DNA of 64,000 nt from Sambucus nigra (lineage: Eukaryota; Streptophyta; Magnoliopsida; Dipsacales; Adoxaceae), in the NCBI GenBank assembly GCA_949130495.1, contig OX422207.1:787762384-787826383 (forward strand), in the 5' to 3' direction. A model generated the notes under the pieces. The model did no database searches. It was not told the DNA's origin and saw nothing but the letters and a program-made list of their open reading frames with translations. Both the position numbers and the translations under genes were made by a program. This document shows positions 48,802-60,000 of the stretch, in pieces; position 1 is the first letter of the stretch, and each line of letters starts with the position of its first letter.

Positions 48802-51295
48802 TGTAATACCCTGTAATTTTAATGACTTTTAAAAATGGGTTATATTTTAATTTAATGGATTAATTGGATTTTATTATTAATTAATTTATTTGAGTTTTAT
48901 CCGAATTGCGGATATTAAAATGAATGATTCTTTATATTACTTAAAGATATTTAGGTAATATATGAATGTGATGTTATTGATATTACTGTGAATTGTTAAT
49001 TCAGTAATTTGAATTTTTAGTCGGACGCGGTATGGGACGTGTCAGGACTAATTTGTTAAATTAAAAAGGAAACTTATTTTTACATCAACCTTATAATTGT
49101 TTCGACTACGTCGTTGAGTCCGGGAGGGTTAAAACAGTCACAAAAGTCTATATGGATGTTGGTTTTGGGTCTCGGGTCATTTGGAAATGAAAAGACAACC
49201 CAAAAGGGCATTTTAGTCATTTTTATAAGGGGGATGAATAGTGATTTCGGATTTTGTCTTATTATAAGTATTTGGATATTAGTTGTACGTGGGTTCATTC
49301 AACTATTCTACACAAAGTTGAGAAGTCATCTTCTTAGAGAGAGTGAAAGGTTGCTTGGGAATAGAGAAGCTTGCTTGGAAAGGGGGAAGACCAAAGGTCA
49401 CCACCACCCACCACGATCAGAAGTTGGCTGGAGAAAGGGAGAACCACCTGTGATATACAACCCCAAAGGATCAGACCTTCATTAGAGGCAGGTGTTTGGT
49501 AATGGCAATCTAAGTTTGTATATTTTCCATGTTAGAATAGTTATGAAAATAGATGATTTTTCATGTTTGGAAGAAATAATGGAATTGTTAAATGGATTTA
49601 TGGAAACTCAAAATATATAGGAATCAAACTCATGTTATAGGGAGTTAGTAATCCAAGAAATAATCATAAATCTGTTGAAGAAATTCTGAAAACCATTGAT
49701 GTGTTCTTGAAGATAATATGTTGATAATTTTCTGGAAAAGAGGATATAAACATGCTTTTAATCTAATCTATTGATGATTCTAGGATGTTTAGAAGATTAC
49801 AAATCATTTATATATGTTGATATATCATGTAGTAAGGATTATAAGTCATTTGGGTTGTTTATATGAAGGTTTGAATGATAAAAAATGGTTAAAACCGTAG
49901 TAGAAGAAATGCAAAAAAAACTGGGTTGTTACCTGGGCGATCGATCGATCGACCCCTTCGATCGATCGACCTCCCCAGAATCCTTGAAGTTGTTTCTTTT
50001 AAATCTTGTTCGTATCCCAAACGTTTTGTATATCTTTCGTGATTATTAATTGGATATTATGGGACTTAGGAAGGTTCAGTAAGCCCTAGTTAAGAGTTGA
50101 ATTGATTTGATTGGGATTTAATTGATTAGAATGATGATAATTAAATTGAAAGAAATTTCGGTTGCTAGATGCATTTGTTGGATTCTAATTGGTATTCATG
50201 AGGATTAAGGATAGGTCCAGTAGGGGAGATTTAATATAACACCTGGGTAGCCTTAGGGTTATAATTTGAATATCAAGGACTGAGTTTAAGCTCATTATTG
50301 ATTTTTGCAAGGATTGAGTATAGTACAAGCACTTAGAGGTATGGATCCTGGATAGAGATGGGAGTTTAGACCACATTTGGTTGAAAGAGGGGATGAAGTT
50401 ATACCGGTCGCGTATTTGACGTTGACGGACCTCCACGACCGACAAAGTTAAGTAGTAATGTATTGGATGAGTTCCTTGTTTGGATTTCGCTTTGCGACAC
50501 GCTCCGCGCATGAACCTTAACGACGTCGGGAGTGGAGAGATGTTTTAGGATGCGAGGATATTGGTTTTCTTGATAAGTCATATCATGTGAATAAAACACT
50601 ATAGACTATGGGCCATGTGATGATGGTATTCAATCCTAGTTGAAAGAATATGTGTTTATAAGAGATTCGAAATTATCGATTTTAACCCTAATTATAGGAG
50701 AGTTTAATTCGTAGTGATTCGGGAGATATGATGATATGGACCAGTAGGATATTAGTGATTTCTTAATGAATATTATGTTGAGGAAAAACCTATTTGAACC
50801 TTGAGTAATGAGTGAGGCTCGGGGATAATTAAATTAAGAAGTAGATACGTAGGATTTAAAGAGATGCAATGCTACGTATGGGAATTATCTTAGGGTAATG
50901 TGAGTACCTGGTTGATATTATATTATAGGTATGATAATTCCTACTTGATTGATTGATGATTATGTGTATGACATACCTAGATTACTTGCTATCGACGGGA
51001 GGTTTGCGCGTGAGGGCAGTCATTTCCTGATGAATCCATGGGATCTTTGATTTTTCGCTCAAGAACATAGGTCTATGAAAGACTTCTCGGGGAGTTGATA
51101 AGTCCGCTGACTCTGGTAACGTAGGTATGTACGTGACCTATGGATATGAGAACTATGTTCACCTCCAATTTGTATGTTGCTGTTTGTGGTTCGAGGAATC
51201 TTTACCGAACCTTTAGTCCCCTATTCGGCGACCAGCGATATTGGGGCATGATAGCAGAGCAATGCATTGCACCGCAGCTGTGACTCGGGGTGCCG

Positions 51296-51354
<59 letters not shown>

Positions 51355-52292
51355 TGTATGTGTATATAGTGGTTGATTCATCTACTGTGTGATAATTGTA
51401 GATAACGGTGAATTGAGAAAAAGAATTGAAATAAGTTAATGAATATTTATTGAAGAGCTTAATTCATATTAATTAGAAATGATTCATGTTAATGAGAAAA
51501 TATTCATGTTAATGAGAAACGTATAAGAATGATTATAATACGTATGGTATGGGACATACGGGGTTATGATATGGAATGGAATCATAATGAGGAGGAACCA
51601 TTAACTAGGAGGTTAATAGGAAACGTTAAGTGTGCACTCTAGATGAGAGGTGAGATTAGAAAGTGAGAGTTGGATACTAACATGTACATAATAAATGCTT
51701 TATTGCACTTGTTAAATACTTTTTGTTTTCAAAATTATTTTCACATTGGGCTCTGACCCATTTTCTTGCATATTTTCTTTTCTATTGTACCTTCTATATC
51801 CGGTGTCCAGCAGCAGGGACGCCAACCTTGTGGAATTATGACGAGCTATAGAGCTATGGAGTATTGCTTAGACGCCTATCTTCATTTGATTCACAGTATT
51901 CTTTTAGTTAGGGCATGTCACGCAAAGGAATTCACTTATCTTTTCTATCTGAGTCAAATACTCTAGTATTCGTGTCATTTTAATACTTTTATTATTATTG
52001 GGATTACTGTGTTGGATTATTATGTGGGAATATTTATTCCAATTTCATTTAAATTCTTTTGTGTTAGCTATTTAGCTATGAGTGTTGTAGAATAATATGT
52101 GTAGTGTTTTTCTTAAACTAAAAATTGATTTTATTGAATTAAAATTTGGAAAGTTTTTAGCACCAGCTTAATTGGGTATTGGGTGAGTTGTAACTGTTTT
52201 CGGCAATGATGCTAAGAATGATCCAACTGTATATTCTGTTTTAATTTTTTATGGGACTGGCCACCCGATATTTAATTAGGCGGGGTGTTACA
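48802..52292 (+). repeat. 3' LTR of the LARD-like element
   Basis: It aligns end to end with 43914-47429. Differences include an extra copy of the CGATCGATCGAC motif (49958) and a shorter (TA)n run (51299-51348). Confidence 0.93.
51299..51348. repeat. (TA)n microsatellite in 3' LTR
   Basis: About 25 TA units at the position matching 46396-46477 in the 5' LTR. Confidence 0.95.
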
Positions 52293-53099
52293 TACTCCCA
52301 CTCGCTCGTACACTCAAATTCAGTTAAGCGTTGCTCAAGACTTTAGATATCTTGAGTTTGAATTTGAGTTTATTGCTCTTGCTCGAGGATGAAATGTTTC
52401 AAGAGTGACTCGAGAGAGGATGGGGATGATGGTGTGGAAGTGGTGGAAGGTGGCGGCGTTGGTTGACATGGACACAACTCTCTACTATCATGACTATACA
52501 GAGAATACTCAAGTGAAGTGTGTGAAGTGGGGCCAAGTGTATCATACGCGGCAGAAGCATCTCCATGAGAGACAAAAGGAAGATAATCAGTGGGAACATA
52601 GCGAGGTAACTGATCGGGATGGGGTGCACAAGGTGGCCATGATGACTGTGGGAACGTGTGAGGATCCACAACCTCAGGTTGAGATTCGTATTGCGTATGA
52701 GGGTGATCAAGCCTCCACGAATAGCTTGGTTGCTCACACCACTCGGGATTTGATATATCATAACAATAGGCCGAGGTGGGTTCCGAAACTGTGTCATATG
52801 GATACACATGTTTCATGGTGCGTTCGTAGGGGTATGAAAAGTAAGGGCACTCATTGGATATGTGATCGGCATAATAACAATGGGTGCACAACAAAGTAAG
52901 CGAAACATTGATACTTGACACCGAGGGTGATGGACTAGGAGGTGCGTGCATAGATGGTGCAAGAGTATCAACGATACTCGTAAGAGAGGTGAGACAACTA
53001 AGGATATCATAAAGAGACGGCTCGGGATCACTCTCACATGTGTTGCATGACAATAAAAAAATGACCAAAGTAGTCCCGTAAGGGACGTTCTTCGGCCAT

Positions 53100-54094
53100 G
53101 TGGAGAGAAATATTTTTTGAATTTTTTCAAAAGGAAAGAAAATGTTTTTGGATTTTTCTGAAAATGAAAGAAAGAAAATATTTTTGGATTTTTATAAAAA
53201 TAATGGAAGAAAATATTTTTGGATTTTTTTTTGGAAGAGAAGAGGGGGAAAAATATTTGGACTCATAAAATTTGAACGAAATCACTAAAATCGACTACCG
53301 AAAAAATCGAATTGGACACACACAAGTCAAGGATAAATCCAAACTAGCACATAGACAATTCTTATCTTCAAAATTTAGTGAAAGGGTAGTCAAATTTTAA
53401 TTAAGTCCGCGGGCGATACAAATCACGGAAATTATCTTAGTGATCGCCTTTGAAAAAATGTTCTCCTATTGGGCTACCTAGTTAATTGATTTTAAATTTA
53501 GTGATGGCTAGGGTAGCACATAATTGGTAAGCGAGTGAGTCGGGTGATGAAATCTCTTCTCGTGAATGATCGGGTGTAGGTCGTAATTGATTAATTCATC
53601 ACACACATTCAAAAATAAATGCTATAATAAAATCAAATAAGAGCACGTAGTCACACAAAAATTGACTCGCTGACAGGAGAGGTGTGAGAGTTTAGAAATG
53701 TACCTCCCACGATTTTTACACCATGGTGTGATGAATAATTTGAGTAAACCAGGGGGAGATCACGCCTATCTCAATCGGCATCGGGAGTCCTAAGGACCCA
53801 AAGTAGAAAGGCTTCAAAATTTCACTTCAAGGGCGCTCTCTCTCTATCTTGTCCATTTTCCCCTTTTGCTTTTTTTTAAAAAAAAATTAAATTATTACAA
53901 AATAATTGGTGTCCAAATCACCACGAATAAATGTACAATGCCTCAATATCCTAATACAAAAAATCTATGAAAAATATATATACAAAGGAACAAATGTACA
54001 AGTTTTCAAAATTCTCCTCAACTCGAAAAGTCGGCAACGACACTTCGTGAAAAGTAAATCGCCAAAGTTCGAGCAAAGTCCAACGCTTAAAAAT
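53100..54094 (-). other. 5' leader of the large element
   Basis: One kilobase between PBS and the putative gag start. It has no conserved frame. A set of related AAATATTTTTGGATTTTT units (53140-53235) is repeated about four times. Confidence 0.5.
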
Positions 54095-54109
54095 CCGGCA
54101 ACGGCGCCA
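54095..54109 (-). other. PBS of the large element
   Basis: The minus strand reads TGGCGCCGTTGCCGG, two bases from the LTR that starts at 54112. It matches the tRNA-Asp-type PBS known from Athila and many Tat elements. Confidence 0.88.
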
Positions 54110-54111
54110 TT

Positions 54112-54709
54112 TGATATTTCGTCTTTTGTGTATATGTCGTTGTAGAGTAAAAGACGGTCAATTAAAAATACCTTTTGATACCCACAAACACACGAAAAAT
54201 ATATATTGGCAAATAAAGGGTCAATCTGCACTCTCTAATGTGGACAAGAGGAAAGTGAAGACTACGTATGATTTTTAAAACAATTATGAAGGGATATTTA
54301 TACTACTATTTATGAACTAAAAATTAAAACTACACTAATAAATAAAGAAAATGATAAAGTGAGATAAATATGAGGAGAAAATAATTATGAGATAATTCAA
54401 GGGATTAAACTTTACCACTTAACCTATTTATTTTTATTAATTAGTTTGTCGATTTTAAATACCCCAAAACATATATAAATTTAGAAATCAACTCTCGTTG
54501 CAAATGTAAATTTACATATAGTATTTTTAGAAGATTAATATTGAAATTTCACATACTCATAAAAATTACATTTAAACATTTTCCAATAAATCACCTGCTA
54601 GGGAAAATTTACTAAAAGCATTTAAATAATAAAAAAATAAGTTTTAGAGTTGAGAATTTCAAACTACAATATCATTCAAAAATTGCGTATCTCTAGTTTA
54701 ATTAATGAA
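54112..54709 (-). repeat. 5' LTR of the large element, first part
   Basis: It starts TGATATTTC and aligns with 37653-38255. It is interrupted by the copia element at 54710 with the TSD ATGAA (54705-54709). Confidence 0.88.
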
Positions 54710-55791
54710 TGAAAGAGTGTGAGTGCGTTCAAATATAGAAATTATTTAATTAAACTCAGTTTTTATCAATTAAATCCTAAACATGCATCTAGGTGTGATT
54801 GAAGAAGATAAAATAATGCAAGAACATTCAAACACACACATGTGAGTAAAAATCCCCCAAAGGGGCAAAAACTTTTATTTTCACTATAATTTTATAAGAT
54901 ACGGTTACACAGATTACAATAAAAATACAGTGACACAGAAATACCCGCAGGCATCGGTTCTATAGTCGTTGACTGGAATCTTCCTTGGGAACTCCAGGTG
55001 AGCAGCAATGAAGAAGGAAGATGACTTCTCCACAAAGGTTTGAACAAACATAAGGTTTTGTTCTTGGGTTGCAAATGGATTCATAAAGGTTTGGCAAAGA
55101 TGTGTGAATCAAAATATGAGTCTTGGGACTTAAAAGGATGAACACTAGATGTATTTGGACTCCCAAAAATTTCTCTCAAATTCTTGTAAAATAACTCCCC
55201 CGAAGTTGGCTTTTATAAGGAAACCAAAAAGAGTTTCATGATTTTAAAACACTTACCAGCATCAGGTACCCCAAACCGGTTCGGGTGTACCACGAACCGG
55301 TTCACCCCCCCAAACCAGTTTGGCCTTCGGTTCGCAAAAATTCAGTGGAACTTGGGGCTTAAACACTTAGCATTTTTCCAAGTTTTTTTCTCGAAATTTT
55401 CTCCATTTTCAAAGGTCCATAACTTCTTCACCGTAGCTCATATTGAGGTGTCGTTTCCTCCAGTATCTCCATTGCGGCGAGCTATTCAACTTTCTAGTTG
55501 ATCGGACCTCCGGACGGTGGCTGTAAAATTATCAAAATGCCCTTAAACTTCCATATCTTGCCTTATTTCACTATTTTGACTTCTCTTGCGTACCACTTGC
55601 ATAAAGTCCCTAAAATCATGGAACGTGAAGTCGTTGAGGCAGATGTGGGACACATGATGGAGATGTTGAATGCTTGATTCCCAGAATTCGGATTGAGGCC
55701 GTTGTGTGAGATCGTGAAGAGACGTGCGTTTTGTAGCGGCGTACGACATATACACATGTAAGATAACGGACATGAGAAATATGTCCTTACA
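54710..55791 (-). repeat. 3' LTR of the SIRE-like element (1082 bp)
   Basis: It starts TGAAAGAG and ends TCCTTACA. It contains GAACCGGTTC-type palindromes (about 55275-55310). The partner LTR lacks a stretch of about 65 bp present here near 55371-55440. Confidence 0.93.
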
Positions 55792-55805
55792 AATCTCCCC
55801 CTATG
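55792..55805 (-). promoter_or_regulatory. polypurine tract of the SIRE-like element
   Basis: The minus strand reads ATAGGGGGAGATT directly before the 3' LTR. Confidence 0.85.
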
Positions 55806-57315
55806 TCTATGCCGATATATACATAAAAAATCTGAATTATCAAATACCAAATTGCCTATACAAATCTACCCTTCCATGAACCCAAAAATGGAAAGATACA
55901 AATGAATAAGTCTTCATCGTTTGTTCTTCAGATCTTCAAAACTTTTCTCATCATGGTGTGCAATCCAATGATCATCAATGTAGTACCTACACACATGAGA
56001 TAAAACAAATACCAAGTGACGTATCAAGTTTGAAATGAGATAAACATAGATACCATCTTAAAACAAATCTCAACATCTCAAAACTCCCTCATAATATGAT
56101 AATTGTTTCTCCTCCTTTTTATTATGTCCCCAAATAGACAGATATGAGAAGCATAAATGAATGCAAATGGAGAATGTCACAAGGAAATAAACTTCTATTT
56201 TTGAATTATCCAAAAAATTTCCCACAAAATATATAAACAAAGAATCACACCATGAACGAACACGAAACAACCAAGTCGATGATAGCGTAAATGTATGGGT
56301 GTGATAAAATTCGATAGGAAAATCAATGAATACAAACATGACATATGTGCACGATGAATATTGGATATTCCTAATGAATGAACTCAAAATCTTCCTTTGG
56401 TGTAAAAAGATGGAAATATGAGACATTAACTCAATCAAATCAAAAATCAAAGCTCAAAGTGATTTCCACACCAATAACGTCCAAAACGATTTCATGCTTT
56501 TTCAGGACTTTCAAGGAAGTGCAAACCCGTTTAAATTCTTCAACCATACTCCTTCAGATTTATATTTTGAATAGAGGTAATCTAAATTCTCAAACTTTGG
56601 AGAATATATGGTGAAACCTAATGGCCCATATTTGGCAGGTATTTCTTTTTATTGCCTTTAAATTTTTTGGGCTCTTTTAACCTCTTTGGACCCCGGATAA
56701 TAAAATTCCTCCATTTTTTAGGTCCTCTTTAACGGTGGCTTAGTATTCGCAAAGGCTAAATGAACCTTTCACAGCCCTTCCCCATTTTTAAATAAACACA
56801 CAGTCTCACTAAAAAATTTTTTATACATGCATTCCAATATTGTTAAGTTTTATCACATATTGTACGTTGTATAGATAGAATTAAGATGGAAACACTCAAG
56901 CCAATATGTGATAGACAAGTACAATAATCAAATATAGTCGTGCATGTGTGCAATAAAGGAGATAAGGAGCCAAACATGTAGAAATATATCACTAATCACA
57001 TCTCAAAGACTCCAAACAGTGTAAAGCACATGGATGAAATGATGTAGCATCTCAAATCTCTATCAGACAGTCACATGGATAAATGGAATGAAATTGTGAC
57101 TCGGCTATCTTAAATGCTCATCCATAAAAGGTGAAAAAAAATACAAAATCTTTTTGAGCTTTTCTAAAATTTTTGTAAAAAGAAAATCTTTTTGGATTTT
57201 TCAAAAAAAAATATATAAAAAAGAAAAACTAATAATACACATGATACAAACTAGCAATAGGAAGCATATTATATGAACATGAAAAAGCACCCTATCCTAG
57301 ACACGGACCAACCCC
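55806..57315 (-). other. non-coding region between RNase H and 3' LTR
   Basis: SIRE-type elements may carry an env-like ORF here. In this copy I find only short frames and AT-rich sequence, and no membrane-protein frame. The segment near 55980-56040 matches 25400-25480 of the other copia element. Confidence 0.6.
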
Positions 57316-58560
57316 TCAGTCAACTGTGCAAATACCCAAAGACTTCCTAAGACTCTCAAATCTAAGGGCATCTAAAGGTTTCGTGAAAATATCGGCTAAC
57401 TGACGGTCGGTGGGAACGAAACTCAGGGATACAACTTTCTCTTCAACTAACTGATGTATAAAGTGCTCGCGTATCCTGATGTGCTGTGTGCGCGAGTATT
57501 GGACAGGATTGCGGGGTATGTATATCGCGCTCGTGTTATCACAAGAAATAGTCACGGTGTCCTGTGAAATCCCATAATCTTCCAACATTTGCTTCGTCCA
57601 CAAAAGTTGCGTGCAATAACTCCCGACTGCGATGTACTCAGCCTCCGCAGTGGACAAAGAGATGGGGTTTTTCTTCTTGCTCATCCAGGAGACAAGAGCA
57701 GAACCAAAATAGAAACACCCACCAAAAGTGTTCCTACAACCATCTATATCCCCGGCCCAATCGGCATCTAAATAGGCGGATAAACGGTCATTGGTATCAA
57801 AGGAATACCAAATATCATATGAGACAGTCACACTCACGTATTTGATAATATGTTTTAGAGCGATTAAGTGTGACTCGTTCGAGGATGCCTGATATTGCGC
57901 ACAGACTCTAACAGTAAAGACTACCTATCATACTCCGATATAAGGTTTGTTCTACGTCCTTGCATGAAGTGTCCTTACTAAGCTTGATAGAAGTACTCAT
58001 AGGTGTACGTGCATGCTTAATGGAGTCTAAACCAAATTTCTTCACTAGATCTCTAGCATACTTAAATTGGGAGATGAACATCCCATCCTCTAGCTAACGA
58101 ACCTGGAGACTAAGGAAGAAAGTAAGCTCACCAACCATGCTCATCTCACATATAGAATGCCATTCAGAAAGGCACTCTTGACATCCATCTGATATAACTT
58201 GAAGCACAGATGACATGCGATGGAGAGTAGTAAGCGGACGGACTCAAGCCTCACAACAGGATCAAATGTCTCCCCAAAGTCTACACCTTCTATATGTGTG
58301 TAGCCTTGAGCGACCAACCTAGCCTATTTTCTGATTATGGTACTATTTTCATCCATTTTATTCTTGAAAATCCACTTGGTACCTATCACATTAGTCTCAC
58401 TAGGTCGGGGGACAAGTTCCTAGACATTGTTTTTTTTAAACTGAAGAAACTCACCCTACATGGCATATATACAGTGTTCATCCTTAAGAGCTTCTTTGTG
58501 ATTCTTTGGCTCGACTTTGGACATGTAGAAAAAATGGCTAACAACGTTCTCTAGCTAAGC
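57316..58560 (-). pseudogene. reverse transcriptase and RNase H, RT core deleted
   Basis: RNase H is intact over 57316-57837: YLDADWAGDIDGCRNTFGGC, SLSTAEAEYIAVGSYCTQLL, ISCDNTSAI, and the terminal LADIFTKPLDALRFESLRK. Upstream, RT begins (TKWIFKNKMDENSTI, ARLVAQGYTHIEGVDFGETF, MDVKSAFLNG) but jumps from FLNG near 58170 to a segment close to the RT C-terminus. The Y-x-D-D catalytic motif and surrounding palm are gone. Several frameshifts and stops occur at 57840-58150. The protein would be unable to polymerise. Confidence 0.88.
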
Positions 58561-59505
58561 ATGAGTCTTGACCCCTAAAGTGGGATCGCTAATAATTGCA
58601 GAGGGATCATGACCCTTGCGAACCCAAGAAGGTGTGTCCCCTAACATAGGAGTAGGGTCCACAGAGTGTCTGTGAGGGACACGTAAATCACTGCCAGAAA
58701 AGTTCTCATCCTCACACTGAAGGTTAGGATCAATAACTGTCGGAGGTTCGTTATCTTGCACAGTGACGTTTATTGACTCCATAATCTTAGAGCTCTTCAG
58801 GTTAAAAACTCGGTACGCTCTACTACTTTATGAATATCCTAACAATATTCCCTCATCGCTCTGGGAGTCAAACTTTCCTAATTGCTCTCTATCTCGTAGG
58901 ATGTAACATTTACTCCCAAAGATACGAAAATATGCAAGGTTGGGTTTCTTGCCAATCCACAATTCATAAGCTGTCTTAAGTGTGTGTGGACGTCGATAAA
59001 CCCTATTAACCGTGTGGCATACAGTAGACACTCCCTCTGCCCAAAATCTCCTAGAAACTCTACGACCTAGAAGCATAGATCTAGCCATTTCTTGGATCGT
59101 CCTATTCTTTCTCTCAACAATCCCATTTTGCTGAGGAGTCTTCACACCAAAAAACTCATGTTTGATCCCAAGGCTATCACATTAAATATCTACCTTTGCT
59201 TTCTTAAATTTTGTGACGTTGTCACTACGTATCCTGTTAATAGTGACTCCGTGTTGGTTTTGTAGGACACGGAACTTGGTCATTAAAAACTCTACAACAT
59301 CGAATTTCTCTCTCAAAAAACCTACAATCGAATACTTGGAGAAATCATCCACCATCACGAGGATATACCTCTTACCACCTAGACTCTCAGTACGAGTAGG
59401 ACCCATAAGATCCATGTGAATCAACTCAAGTACACGGGAGGTGGTAATGGAATGCAACTTCCTATGGGGGCTATGGATTTTTCTTTCCCAACTGACAGGG
59501 TCCAC
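58561..59505 (-). pseudogene. integrase of the SIRE-like element
   Basis: The catalytic core is in two frames: 59182-59505 with HMDLMGPT and RIRSDN, and 58828-59145 with PQQNGIVERKNRTIQEMARS. All three acidic residues (D, D, E) are present. Two stops and a frame change separate them near 59145-59182. The C-terminal part (AYELWIGKKPNLAYFRIFGS) is the usual copia continuation. The stretch 58561-58782 is the linker to RT. Confidence 0.88.
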
Positions 59506-60000
59506 AAATCGTGGAAGTCGACTTTACAACTGATAGTAAGCCACGTACTAGGTCCTTTTTGGCTAAGCGAGTAAAATCTCTAACATTCATATGACCTAGA
59601 CGTTGGTGCCACAGATCCATAGAAGTGATCGTGGCGCTGTTGCACACAAGTGAGGATGTGGGCTTAGTCCCATAGAAATTATCCTCTGTCCTCACCCCTT
59701 GCACTAAAAGTTTACCGGCTTGATTATAGACATTACACGCATCCCGAACAAACTTTATAGCAAAGTCAGCGTTGCACAGCTGGTTAATGCTGAGAAGGTT
59801 TGCTTTCAAACCTTTGACATACAAAACATTCTCTAGCTTAGGAAATCCTGGTAACTCTATTGTACCTAATCCTACAATTCTAGACTTGCTCCCATCTCCA
59901 AAGGTGACTATACCATACGTATAATCCTCAAGGTAGGTAAAAAATTAGGCATCACTTGTCATATGTATGGAGCACCCACTATCAAAATACCACTATGAGG
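59471..60000 (-). pseudogene. protease and GAG-pre-integrase domain
   Basis: The protease motif FDSGCSIHMTSD (D-S-G) lies at about 59960-60000 with an upstream Trp/Tyr as in copia. A stop follows shortly. The GAG-pre-integrase domain at 59471-59824 reads VKGLKANLLSINQLC and LWHQRLGHMN...CGPCQLGK, the HHCC zinc-binding set that precedes the integrase core. It overlaps the integrase frame by about 35 bases at a frame change. Confidence 0.85.

Larger units (their letters stand above)
43914..52292 (+). mobile_element. large non-coding LTR element (LARD-like), 8.38 kb
   Basis: Two long LTRs (3516 and 3491 bp) enclose only 1372 bp of internal DNA with a PBS (TGGTATCAGAGC, 47432) and a polypurine tract (AGGGGGGAG, 48791) but no coding domain. 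Flanks are AACTC and TACTC, a 5-bp TSD with one mismatch. LTR termini (TGTAATACC...GTGTTACA), PBS and the ATTTCGGGACGAAATTC block before the polypurine tract resemble Tekay/Del chromoviruses and the element at 26876-36041. The two LTRs are very similar, with scattered substitutions and small indels, so it is a relatively recent insertion. Confidence 0.92.
42287..53099 (-). pseudogene. gag-like protein of the large element, interrupted
   Basis: The likely start is ATG 53099 (MAEERPLRDYFGHFF). A frame change follows in a run of seven T (about 53070). The frame at 52370-53068 has one CCHC knuckle (CTHCYYADHISNEC) and a Pro/Ser/Tyr-rich region, and ends in LKHFILEQEQ. It passes two TAA codons one C-to-T step from Gln, then meets an LTR element (43914-52292). 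Beyond it, the frame resumes (PMWDNDVSSCDMDFE), shifts near 43620, and gives a Pro/Asp-rich part (PPLFIPPDPPFIPPDPP). It is interrupted again by a MITE and ends HFAIQMH at 42287. About 2 kb of coding sequence are involved, roughly 650 residues. The single knuckle suggests a nucleic-acid-binding Gag. I do not recognise the family. Confidence 0.55.

Noticed and set aside
52405..52899. 164-residue plus-strand frame
   Set aside because: It is the antisense shadow of the CCHC-containing gag-like frame, which has clearer domain evidence.
55806..57315. env-like ORF expected in SIRE elements
   Set aside because: I looked for a long frame with membrane segments between RNase H and the 3' LTR and found none.
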